In this document: positions 1 through 8,800 of the stretch, piece by piece
Layout: each line of letters starts with the position of its first letter
Numbering within the stretch: position 1 is the first letter of the stretch
Source of the DNA: Alphaproteobacteria bacterium
Lineage (GTDB): Bacteria > Pseudomonadota > Alphaproteobacteria > RF32 > CAG-239
Assembly: GCA_017457005.1 (NCBI GenBank)
Contig: JAFTII010000005.1
Location: forward strand, 1 to 49,945
DNA length: 49,945 nucleotides
Direction of reading: 5' to 3'
Made by a program: the position numbers and the translations under genes
The notes under the pieces: generated by a model
Database searches by the model: none
Told to the model about the DNA's origin: nothing
What the model saw: the letters and a program-made list of their open reading frames with translations, nothing else

Positions 1-1467
1 GTCCACTATAAAGAATGCATTGATGCTTGCGAGACCGTAGAGGGAGTAACTAATTGTCCTTACGGCTGTAAGACTACTTATGCCGCTGAAGGTTGTTCAA
101 CAGAATGTAAGAAATGTTATACTGATAACTGCCATAATCGTACCAGTGTCGGGTCATGCAGTTACGGCTGTGAGAGCTATTTTTCAGATTGCTCGTCCAA
201 ATGTCAAAAATGTTATGCGGATAATTGCCGTAATCGTACCGATAATGCAACCAATTGGGGTTGCGATAGCTATTGGCAGGACTGTGCAAGTAAGTGTGAA
301 GTCGGAAAGACCTGTGTACCAACCGACTGTTCGGCTTATACACTGACTTCTTGTCCTGCCAATGCCACTTGTGCTACTTGCACCGTCGGCTGTGGTAATA
401 CTACTAAGAAGTATAAAATATCTAAGTGTAATACAGGTTATACCCTTAGCGGTAGTAGCTGTGTGGCAAATGCGTGTGCCGGATATTATGAATGTGGAGG
501 AAGTTGGCAATATTGTACCGGTTCTAAATGTCCGACAGATTCAACAAAATGTTCTAAATATTGTGTAGATGATTATTTTCCGAATCAGTGCAGCAGTTCA
601 AGCTATTGTAATGGCGTTTACAGAAGCGGATATTGCTCCGGAAGTTGTGATGAACCAGATGAAAGTTGTGATACAAGCACCTATCCATATACTTCCTCTA
701 ACTGCAGTGGCACATTAGGAGGTACTACTTGTAGCGATAGTTCTGGCACACACTATAAAACTTGTACAACAACATCAACCTGTACCTCAAGTAGTTATCC
801 TTATACATCATCTAACTGTAGCGGTAGCTTAGGAGGTGGATCTTGTAAAACCAGTTCCGGTACTACACGTTATAAAACTTGCACAATAGCAGCAGTAGAT
901 CCTTGCGATAGCTACACTAATAAAAGTTGCTCATACGGTTGCAAAACTTATTATTCAGATTGTTCAAGTAAATGCAAGACTTGTTATTCAGATAATTGTC
1001 ATAATCGTACCGATAATAGCACAGCGTTGGGATGTACTACTTATTGGTCTGACTGTTCAAGTAAATGTAAAGTAGGAAAAGATTGTACCCCTATAGATTG
1101 TTCAGCTTATACGTTAAGTTCTTGTCCAAGTAATGGTACCTGCACAAATTGTACTGCTGGTTGTGGCGATAGTACAAAAAAATATAAATTAAGTTCTTGC
1201 AATAGTGGTTATGAACTCAATGCCGCAGGAACCGCTTGTGTAAATCCTTGTAGTGCATTAACAGCAAAAAGTTGTTCAGTTTGCAAAACTTATAATTCAA
1301 CATGTAAAGTTTGTACAGCATGCTGTGATACAAGCATTTATAAATATACCATAACTTATGCTGCTGCCAATGACTGTACCTTAAGCGGTAGTTATTGCAA
1401 AGATGCAAAGACTACTATAAAATATTATACTGAGTGTTCAGGTTCATCATACTCTGATGTTTATTAA
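1..1467 (+). CDS. Cys-rich modular secreted-type protein, 5' truncated by window edge
   Basis: Frame 1 is open from the first base to a TAA at 1465-1467, so the gene starts outside the window; the first in-window ATG in this frame (463) is internal. The visible 488 residues are rich in Cys, Ser, Thr, Tyr and Asn. Two modules recur. Module A has YPYTSSNC, then a GG-x-x-C stretch, then YKTC (about 663-884, two copies). Module B begins C-x-YGC and ends CYxDNCxNRT (three copies, about 58-150, 157-237 and 928-1008). A third motif, KKYKxxxCNxGYxL, ends a 107-108 residue unit present twice (157-477 and 928-1251). No transmembrane segment or anchor is visible at the C-terminus. The cysteine density implies export and disulfide bonding, but the signal peptide lies off the window. 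It is related to the gene at 37977. Function unknown. Confidence 0.85.
   Translation, partial: VHYKECIDACETVEGVTNCPYGCKTTYAAEGCSTECKKCYTDNCHNRTSVGSCSYGCESYFSDCSSKCQKCYADNCRNRTDNATNWGCDSYWQDCASKCEVGKTCVPTDCSAYTLTSCPANATCATCTVGCGNTTKKYKISKCNTGYTLSGSSCVANACAGYYECGGSWQYCTGSKCPTDSTKCSKYCVDDYFPNQCSSSSYCNGVYRSGYCSGSCDEPDESCDTSTYPYTSSNCSGTLGGTTCSDSSGTHYKTCTTTSTCTSSSYPYTSSNCSGSLGGGSCKTSSGTTRYKTCTIAAVDPCDSYTNKSCSYGCKTYYSDCSSKCKTCYSDNCHNRTDNSTALGCTTYWSDCSSKCKVGKDCTPIDCSAYTLSSCPSNGTCTNCTAGCGDSTKKYKLSSCNSGYELNAAGTACVNPCSALTAKSCSVCKTYNSTCKVCTACCDTSIYKYTITYAAANDCTLSGSYCKDAKTTIKYYTECSGSSYSDVY
157..477 (+). repeat. Intragenic repeat unit, copy 1 (107 codons)
   Basis: This unit runs from a Cys codon in CSYGCES to the Cys of VANAC. 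It aligns in frame with the unit at 928-1251: same module B, same GKxC, DCSAYTL and TKKYK motifs, same final CNxGYxL. Synonymous differences are frequent, so the duplication is not recent or has been under protein-level selection. Confidence 0.85.
928..1251 (+). repeat. Intragenic repeat unit, copy 2 (108 codons)
   Basis: Second copy of the unit at 157-477, one codon longer. Nearly every cysteine is conserved between copies, while spacer residues vary (for example NWGCDSYW versus ALGCTTYW). Confidence 0.85.
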
Positions 1468-1479
1468 TAACCAGATATA

Positions 1480-1518
1480 TACAAATTGAATTTGTACTAA
1501 TATTGATGAATATCAATA
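1480..1518. other. Two adjacent small hairpins between convergent genes
   Basis: TACAAA and TTTGTA form a 6-bp stem at 1480-1496, and TATTGAT and ATCAATA form a 7-bp stem at 1501-1518. They lie between the 3' ends of the Cys-rich gene (+) and hflX (-). Neither is followed by a clear T-run, so they may be 3'-end stabilising structures rather than classical terminators. Confidence 0.4.
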
Positions 1519-1545
1519 CAACATGTCCGTAATTATAAATTGGGA

Positions 1546-2826
1546 TTAGTGAATTTTGTGAAGTAGTTTAGAAGCGGAACTATTGCTGATACGGATTTTG
1601 AAAACAATTTTATCATTCTCTAAACGAGAAGATATAACATCAGAATTAGAATGAATCCAAGATATGGTTTTGCCATCGGTTGCCGAAACGGAAAATTGCA
1701 TAACTTTGTAATCAGCAGCTAACCTTTCATCAAGTATATTTAAAAAATTATTTATCCCTTCTCCGCTTAGAGCAGAAACAGCTACATTGTGATTATGAGA
1801 AATATTTTCTTTTTGTTCAGATGACAGCAAATCTACTTTGTTAAGCAGTTCAATATATCTTTTGTCGGAGGTTATATTTTCCAGTTCTAAACTTTCCAGA
1901 ACTTTTATAACATCGTGGCACTGTTCTTTAGTATCAGGATTTGATATATCTCTCACATGGACGATAATATCTGCCTCCAAAACCTCTTCTAAGGTTGCAC
2001 GAAATGCCATCACCAGCTCATGTGGCAAATCTGAAATAAATCCTACCGTATCAGATAAAATAACTATTCTTCCGGATGGCAAACGTAATTTGCGCATGGT
2101 TGTATCAAGAGTTGCAAAAAGCATGTCTTTGGCTAAGACATCGCCTGTGGTCAAATAATTAAATAATGATGATTTACCGGCGTTGGTATAACCGACTAAT
2201 GCAATTACCGGATAAGGGACTCTCTGACGTGATGTTCGCTGTATTTTGCGAGTTTGACGTACTTTTTCCAAATCTTTTTTTATACGCAGTATCTTATCAT
2301 CAATAATACGCCTATCCAACTCTATTTGGGTTTCTCCGGGACCACCTAAAAATCCGGCTCCGCCTCGCTGGCGTTCAAGGTGAGTCCAGCTCCTTACCAA
2401 GCGACTACGTTGATAACTCAAATGAGCCAGCTCCACCTGCAGTTTTCCTTCATTGGTTTGAGCGCGTTCTCCAAAAATCTCTAAGATTAATGCAGTTCTG
2501 TCAATAACTTTGATTTGTAAAAATTTTTCTAAATTACGTTGTTGTATCGGAGTAAGAGAAGAATCCACAATAAGCAAAGAAATTTCTTTGTCTTTGATTA
2601 TCGGTAAAATGCGTTCCAACACCCCTTGCCCCAACAGAGTTGACGGTTTAATCGTGCGCAGACGAACAATCTCCTGATATACAACATCTAAATTGATTGC
2701 CAGCGCTAAACCTACAGCCTCTTTCAAGCGAGATTCCGATGAAATATTAAGATACTTATCTGTAATTTCAGGAAAAATTACAGCGGCTTTTATCGGCGTG
2801 GGAGAATTGAACTCAAATGTCGGCAA
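1546..2826 (-). CDS. hflX: GTPase HflX
   Basis: Ribosome-associated GTPase that binds the 50S subunit and helps split or rescue stalled ribosomes. The 426 residues show the N-terminal HflX domain ending near residue 165 with GGPGETQIELDRR, then the G domain: P-loop GYTNAGKSS (about 210), G3 DTVGF (about 258), G4 NKVD (about 330) and SALSGEG (about 350). Length is normal for the family. The start is a TTG one base after the hfq stop codon, with no strong Shine-Dalgarno, so translation is probably coupled to hfq. A start inside hfq is the alternative, but conserved HflX sequence begins only about 15 residues in, which favours the TTG. Last gene of the dusB-trkA-hfq-hflX group. Confidence 0.95.
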   Translation of the reverse strand: MPTFEFNSPTPIKAAVIFPEITDKYLNISSESRLKEAVGLALAINLDVVYQEIVRLRTIKPSTLLGQGVLERILPIIKDKEISLLIVDSSLTPIQQRNLEKFLQIKVIDRTALILEIFGERAQTNEGKLQVELAHLSYQRSRLVRSWTHLERQRGGAGFLGGPGETQIELDRRIIDDKILRIKKDLEKVRQTRKIQRTSRQRVPYPVIALVGYTNAGKSSLFNYLTTGDVLAKDMLFATLDTTMRKLRLPSGRIVILSDTVGFISDLPHELVMAFRATLEEVLEADIIVHVRDISNPDTKEQCHDVIKVLESLELENITSDKRYIELLNKVDLLSSEQKENISHNHNVAVSALSGEGINNFLNILDERLAADYKVMQFSVSATDGKTISWIHSNSDVISSRLENDKIVFKIRISNSSASKLLHKIH

Positions 2827-2827
2827 A

Positions 2828-3049
2828 TTAGTTTTCTGCTTTTAGGTCAATTGCTTCTGACGGCATAATAGTAGATATTGCATGTTTGTATATTAATTGA
2901 GTATGACCATCACGGCGCAGCAATAATGCAGCATCATCAAACCAAGTAACTATTCCTTGCAACTTAACACCGTTTACCAAGAAAACCGTAACTGATATTT
3001 CATTATCGCGGATGTTACCTAAAAAATCTTGTTGAACATTTTCTGACAT
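2828..3049 (-). CDS. hfq: RNA chaperone Hfq
   Basis: Sm-like hexameric RNA chaperone that pairs small RNAs with mRNAs. The 73 residues carry the Sm1 region with [10 protein letters not shown] and the Sm2 signature [10 protein letters not shown]. The middle ([18 protein letters not shown]) matches the alphaproteobacterial form of the protein. The C-terminal tail is very short, as in other alphaproteobacteria. The ATG has a good ribosome-binding site (AAAAAGGA, 6 bases upstream). It lies between trkA (72-bp gap) and hflX (1-bp gap). The gap upstream holds an inverted repeat at 3083-3099. Confidence 0.97.
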   Translation of the reverse strand: MSENVQQDFLGNIRDNEISVTVFLVNGVKLQGIVTWFDDAALLLRRDGHTQLIYKHAISTIMPSEAIDLKAEN

Positions 3050-3082
3050 ATAATTATTCCTTTTTGTTGTTATTGCTGTCGG

Positions 3083-3099
3083 ATGTAGTTTAACTACAT
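3083..3099. promoter_or_regulatory. Inverted repeat in the hfq leader
   Basis: ATGTAGT and ACTACAT form a 7-bp inverted repeat with a 3-base centre, 34 bp upstream of the hfq ATG in the trkA-hfq gap. No T-run follows on the minus strand, so it is not an obvious terminator. It could be an operator or an mRNA hairpin in the hfq leader. Confidence 0.35.
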
Positions 3100-3121
3100 T
3101 TTTCTTATTAGTAAAGTGATT

Positions 3122-4477
3122 TTAAGAGAAAATATTTTCTGCCTGTCTTATTACCTGAGAATCAACATATAGTAAAATTCTGTCTCCAGATGTCAGACTA
3201 ATGGTCGGGTCAGGATAAATTATTTCAGAATTACGATATATTATAAAAATTCTACTTAATTTGGGAAGATTCAGTTCGCCGATTTTTTTGCCCACATATT
3301 TATCTTCTTCGGCAACTTTCAGTTCCCAAATTTCACCGTTACCGCGGCTTATTGCATAGGCTTCTTCTAAATTTGTACGACGCAATTCTTTTAATAATTT
3401 TGACATGGTTACCGAACGCCTATCTATTAAAATGCTATCTCCAATATCCAAAATCAGATTATTGTATGAGGGACTGTTTACTAATGATATGGTGGAAGAT
3501 ACACCTCTTTTGGCAGCAAGCAATGAAGACAACAGGTTGTCTTTATCATTATCAGTTACAGCAATAGCGGCATCGGCATGAGAAATATCAGCCTCGTCTA
3601 AAATTATATCACTCAGCATCTCGCCTTGAATTACAATGGTTGAAGTCAGATCTTTAACTAAATTACGTGCAGTATCTAAATCTTCTTCAATAACTCGTGT
3701 GCTGATAATACTGTCATCTTGCTCTAATTGTCGGCATATATATTTGGCAACAGGATTACCCCCAAATAAAATAATTCTCTCATTGCCGGGTTTTTCAGCG
3801 CAAAAGGCAGAAATAGTATTAAAGATAAAATCTTTTTTTACAAAAATATTTACCTCATCTCCGGCATAAAGATTATCATATCCATCAGGGATAAAATACC
3901 TGTTTTCTCTAAAAATAGTTATTACTGACATATTGATATTATTTTGTTTAGAAACTTGAGATAAGGGAATCTCTGCCAAGGGGCAGTCATGAGAAATCTT
4001 AAGGCTTAAAATATATCCCTCCCCGCCCAATACGGGTAAGATACCCGAGCAACCCGGATATTTGAGAACTTGCAAAATGTTTTCTGCAACTTCCAAATCC
4101 GGAGATATAATCAAATCTATGGGTAAGTGATTATCGTTATACATGGCTCCCCAAATAGGATCTAAAAATACGGAACTGCCAATACGTGCAATCTTACGAG
4201 GAATATTAAATAAGCTATAGCCTATTTGACAAATTATCATGTTGGTTTCATCAGAATCCGTTACTGCCAACAATAAATCAGCTTCTTTTGCTCCGGCACG
4301 CTCCAGAATATCCGGATGAGAGGCTTCGCCTAAAACCGGAAGAATATCATACTCTTTGGAAACTTCATCTAAATGGCGCTGATTGTGATCAATAACTGCT
4401 ATGTCATTGTTACCTTTGGCAAGGTAACTTACTATGCTTTGTCCGATGCTTCCGGCACCACAAACTATAATCTTCAT
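3122..4477 (-). CDS. trkA: Trk potassium uptake regulatory subunit TrkA
   Basis: Cytoplasmic NAD(H)/nucleotide-binding subunit that gates a TrkH/TrkG potassium channel. The 451 residues contain two RCK_N Rossmann domains, the first starting VCGAGSIGQSI at residue 5 and the second near residue 235 (LFGGNPVAKYI), each followed by an RCK_C (TrkA-C) domain. This two-fold layout and the length are typical of full TrkA. The ATG is 3 bases from the dusB stop, so it is co-transcribed with dusB. No trkH is in the window. In other alphaproteobacteria trkA lies between ntrX and hfq; here it directly follows dusB. Confidence 0.95.
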   Translation of the reverse strand: MKIIVCGAGSIGQSIVSYLAKGNNDIAVIDHNQRHLDEVSKEYDILPVLGEASHPDILERAGAKEADLLLAVTDSDETNMIICQIGYSLFNIPRKIARIGSSVFLDPIWGAMYNDNHLPIDLIISPDLEVAENILQVLKYPGCSGILPVLGGEGYILSLKISHDCPLAEIPLSQVSKQNNINMSVITIFRENRYFIPDGYDNLYAGDEVNIFVKKDFIFNTISAFCAEKPGNERIILFGGNPVAKYICRQLEQDDSIISTRVIEEDLDTARNLVKDLTSTIVIQGEMLSDIILDEADISHADAAIAVTDNDKDNLLSSLLAAKRGVSSTISLVNSPSYNNLILDIGDSILIDRRSVTMSKLLKELRRTNLEEAYAISRGNGEIWELKVAEEDKYVGKKIGELNLPKLSRIFIIYRNSEIIYPDPTISLTSGDRILLYVDSQVIRQAENIFS

Positions 4478-4480
4478 TAA

Positions 4481-5452
4481 TTACTCTCCCTCTGAAATAT
4501 ATGTATCAAAGTAATTATCTATCTCTTGATATGCTTGTGCTAAATTATCTATCCTAACATAAGTTTCTCTAAATTTACGAGCATCACGCATATTCTTACA
4601 ATACCAACACACATATTTACGAGATAAACCCAGTGCTAATTTTTCACCATAATACTCTACTAACCAATTAATATGGGTAAGTAAAGCAGATTTGACAACG
4701 GCAACCGGCTTGGATGTCGGCAAAATACCTTTTTCCAAATAATTATGAATGTCACTTATAAGCCATGGTTGCCCTAATGCGGCCCGACCGACCATAACCC
4801 CGTCAACTCCGGTATATTCTATCATTTCTCTTGCTTTTTGCGGAGAATTAATATCTCCGTTTCCGATAACCGGTATATTTAAACATGATTTAATCTCACC
4901 AATAATATCCCAATCAGCCGTTCCGGAATAAAACTCTGAACGAGTACGTCCATGCACAGTTACATACGAAGCTCCACTTTCTTCACACATTTTGGCAAAC
5001 TCAAGCGCATTGATATTATTATAATCCCATCCTTTTCTGAACTTTACGCTCACCGGTAAAGAAGTGGCTTGTACAACCGTTGATATTATTTTTGAGGCCA
5101 GACATATATCGGTCATTAAATATGAGCCTGATTTGTTGGCTATGATTTTTTTTACGGGGCAACCCATGTTTAGATCTAATGAATATGCGCCAAGCTCCTC
5201 CGCAAGTTTGGCAGAATCTGCAAATAAATCTAAATCACTGCCAACTAATTGTACCACAACCGGATAATCCTCATCTCTGACATCGGCAATACGGTAGGTT
5301 TTGGCATTTTTACGTGATAAAGCATTTATAGCAACCATTTCAGAAACAATATTGCCACAACCAAAAGAAGCCGTGAGTTTTCGTAAAGGCTTGTCGGTAA
5401 TGCCGGCCATAGGAGCTAAAAATACTTTACTGTTAAAGTCTAATATTTGCAT
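4481..5452 (-). CDS. dusB: tRNA-dihydrouridine synthase DusB
   Basis: FMN enzyme that reduces specific uridines in the tRNA D-loop with NADPH. The 323 residues show the Dus TIM-barrel: LAPMAGITDKPLR near the N-terminus, the catalytic cysteine Cys98 in NMGCPV, the FMN/substrate motif VHGRTR, IGNGDI, and MVGRAALG. It corresponds to the alphaproteobacterial nifR3/dusB gene that normally precedes ntrB; the ntr genes are absent here. Its ATG directly abuts the stop of the upstream 114-residue gene, implying co-translation. Confidence 0.95.
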   Translation of the reverse strand: MQILDFNSKVFLAPMAGITDKPLRKLTASFGCGNIVSEMVAINALSRKNAKTYRIADVRDEDYPVVVQLVGSDLDLFADSAKLAEELGAYSLDLNMGCPVKKIIANKSGSYLMTDICLASKIISTVVQATSLPVSVKFRKGWDYNNINALEFAKMCEESGASYVTVHGRTRSEFYSGTADWDIIGEIKSCLNIPVIGNGDINSPQKAREMIEYTGVDGVMVGRAALGQPWLISDIHNYLEKGILPTSKPVAVVKSALLTHINWLVEYYGEKLALGLSRKYVCWYCKNMRDARKFRETYVRIDNLAQAYQEIDNYFDTYISEGE

Positions 5453-5797
5453 TTATACCTTAAAATCAAATTCTTTGTTATTGGGAAATATATAATCTAT
5501 CAAAACCGTCGGTTCTTTTATGACATTAGATGCTTGTGTATATGAAGAACTGGCATACTGAGAAGTATTTAAAACATTAGCCGAATGATTGTGCAAAGAC
5601 CAATTAACCTCAACAGATAAGAGTTTATAGTGCTGTCCTTCAACTCTATAATTATTGTAATAAAATGAATTTTCAGAACTTTGAGAAAAATCATAATCAG
5701 CATTCTGTTGCGATGAGCGTTGGGTTATCTTGTCAACAGAACGATTAATCTGTTGGTGCAAATTTTGAATATGATTGCGAAGATGAAAACTGCTCAT
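5453..5797 (-). CDS. Uncharacterised 114-residue protein
   Basis: I do not recognise this protein. It is 114 residues, hydrophilic and rich in Gln, Asn, Ser and Tyr, with no signal peptide or membrane segment. The first 35 residues (HLRNHIQNLHQQINRSVDKI) look helical and the rest is low in charge. The ATG is 9 bases after the stop of the coiled-coil gene and its stop abuts the dusB start. The tight packing on both sides argues that it is a real gene. Its position suggests a link to the coiled-coil protein upstream, but that is only inference. Confidence 0.65.
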   Translation of the reverse strand: MSSFHLRNHIQNLHQQINRSVDKITQRSSQQNADYDFSQSSENSFYYNNYRVEGQHYKLLSVEVNWSLHNHSANVLNTSQYASSSYTQASNVIKEPTVLIDYIFPNNKEFDFKV

Positions 5798-5806
5798 CGC
5801 TTACGG

Positions 5807-8800
5807 TTACTCCAATTTATCCATAATTTTTGCTAAAACATAATAGAGTTTACCTATATCTGCTCCGGTAATTACAGATAATAAAAGTCCGGAATGCTCA
5901 TGAGTTTTAGCAGAATTTATCAGAAGTTCAAATTCTGATAAATAAGCATTAATTTGATTACGAAAATCTGTGTTTTCGGCAAATGCCTTGCGAACTACGG
6001 CAACTTGAGTTTTGGTTATATTTTTGGATAAATAACGAACAAAAACTCCGGTATCACCATTATAAAACTTCTTCCATAAATCGTCTTCTTCTTTAGGATT
6101 AAATACCCTGTTAATATCTACAGACAAACTTTCAAGTTTTTCAATAATGCTACCGGCTTGCTTTAAGAATCCTTCAATTTGTATTCCTTGATAAGCCGTA
6201 GTAAGATTGCTCAAAGTCGTATCTGCTTTGCGGGTATGTTCATTAAGTTCTTGAATTTGATTGCCGATAATGTCATTAAAACGTAAGGCATCTTTAACAA
6301 TGCTATCTCCGCTCAAGCTAAAGTCTTTACTGGCTTCAAGCAGTGTCCCCATTGCTTTGTTTACTTTAGAAATAGTATCATCCGTGGTTGCTACCAATGC
6401 TGTAGATTGCTTTAAGAATACATCTCCGGAATTCAAAATATCATTAGACATACGCTCTGCATTTGCTGCAATTTCTGCAACAGAAGCACGAAGCTTATCT
6501 CCTGAATTTAACATGTGAGTTGCGCTTATCTTGGCAGCTTCTTCCATCTGGAGTCCCAAATTCTTCAAATCTTTTCCTAAGCCTTTAACTTTATCGTATG
6601 CCTGATTTGCACGATCTGATAACTGGTTTGAAGTATCTGATAGCACGGTATTAAAACATTCTACCAATTTTTTGGTATCATCGGAAATTTGAACCATCTT
6701 ATCTCTTTGGGCAGAGATGAGGTTGTTAATTTCTATAACGCCGGTACTGGTCTCAGCAGTAACGGTATTAAAGCCGGCAATATATTTTTCGTATTCGCCA
6801 AATACGCTTCCAATCTTATCAACCGAATGTTTGACTGCAACATCCAAATCTTCACTATGTTGCGACAAAGCCAGATTTACCTGATCCAAACTCTTCATAG
6901 ATGTCTTTGAAGTTTTGTTTATATCTTCTCCGGCCTTAATTAAACGATCTCCTAAAACATCAAATTCATAAGCCAACTTCGTTGTTGTATCAAAAATATT
7001 ATCGGTATTATTTTTGAAATTATCATTTATTTCTTTGACTTTTTGAGAAACGTTGGTAACGGTATCGGTGAGATATTTATATTGTTGCGATAAAGATGCT
7101 TCAGCCAAACGACTTTGAGTTGCTAAAGTATTGGCAACATCAGTAAGATTATTCGCCTGATTTTCCAGCATTCTGCTTATTTCTTGATGTTGGTTTCCGG
7201 TTTTGGCAAGGCTAAGATCTATGTTCTTGATATTTTCATCCAATAATTTGCCGATATTAGAAGTTGTTTGACTCAAATCATTTCCGATATTCTTAAGGTC
7301 TGAACACTTATTATTTAAGTCATCCATTGCAATTTTGCTGTTTTCGGTAATCTTTTTAGTGCCATTACTGAATTCGGATATATGCTGTTGTAATTTTGCA
7401 GATACATCCTCAATGTTATTGCAAAATTCATCAACCATTTGCTTAACCAACTCATTTTTGTTGCCAACCAGAGTTTCAACTTCAGCTAATCTTTCTATAG
7501 AGCGGTGACTACTGTTAACTACAGCTTCGGTGTGGCGAGAGGTATCTTCTTCTAACATTACCATACGAGAGAATACCTTATCGGCGCTTTGCTCAATTAT
7601 ATTTACTTGCTGTTTAAGAGCTTCACTCATCTTATCGGCATTATCAGATATTTTATCGCAGAAGTTATAAAATTCGTTTTCTTGCTGCTTGAACAAAATG
7701 TTGAGAGCAGCGGCTTTTTCATCAAATCCTTGAGCAAGATTAGACGTGTATTCTGCTGTGTTGCGTGATAATTCATGAAGTGATTTGCTTTGACTGATAA
7801 AGTAATCAGAAACTTTACGGAAACCGGATAGAGATTTAGAAGTACAATCATCAACATTTTTGGTTTGACGGGTTAAAATAGTGTCTATTTCAGAAACTTT
7901 ATCTGAAGTTTGTTGAACAAGCAGCTCAATGTTTTGACTTTGGGTTGTCAACACGTTTTCAAATTGTGTTACCTTAGCCAAGGTTCGGTTGGCCGAAGTA
8001 TCAAACATATTGGCTTGCTCAATTAAATTATCATTTATGGCTCGGCTCTTATTAATGACATCATTACAAGAAGCAAGCATTGCCGACAAATTGTTTTTAA
8101 GCTTTTCAACCGCAATTGAAGCATCATTTTGCAATTCGGAAGAGGCTGATGACAAGTCATCTATCTGCTGACGCAGTTCTGATTTTATTTCTTCAACTCT
8201 GGCGGCACTGGTAGTTATATTTTTATGCTGTTGAGCTAAAGATGCCTCACTGATTTGGGATTGTGCAACGACTACTGCAGTTGTTTCATTCAAGGTATTG
8301 GCATAACGATTCATATTATCTGCTGCCGTATTGATTGCCTGCAACGAGTTATCAGAGCTTTGAGATAAATTTGTTGTTGTTTTTGCAAATTCCGAATTAG
8401 CGATATTTAATCTGTCTATAACATCATTAATGGTTTCAGATAAATGTAAATGACGATTTTTGAGCATCTCAGTAACATCGGAGTTTTGCTCTTTAATATT
8501 GTTTCCTAAATTATTTAATGAAGTAATTTGATTTTCTATCGTAGCGATATATTCATTAAGTTCATTTGCTGATCTTCCGGTTTGTGATTGTAACATTGAT
8601 ACGCGATCTTCAAGATCTTTATCAACTTTTTGCATAGAACTTATTGCTTGATCGGAAATGTTAGTCAAATTACCTATCTGAATAGCAATACCTTCCTCCA
8701 AATTACGACCTCTAACCATAAGTTTGTCAATTTCTTGTGCTAAAGTATCACCATAAGAATACAATTTCTTGTTAATACCATCGGCTTCTTTATTCATTGT

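Noticed and set aside
463..1467. Start of the left-edge Cys-rich gene at the ATG at 463
   Set aside because: The same frame is open and homologous in module content from base 1, so 463 is internal.
1..1467. CRISPR-like or satellite repeats in the Cys-rich genes
   Set aside because: The repeats are in-frame protein repeats with variable third codon positions and no constant spacer-repeat pattern.
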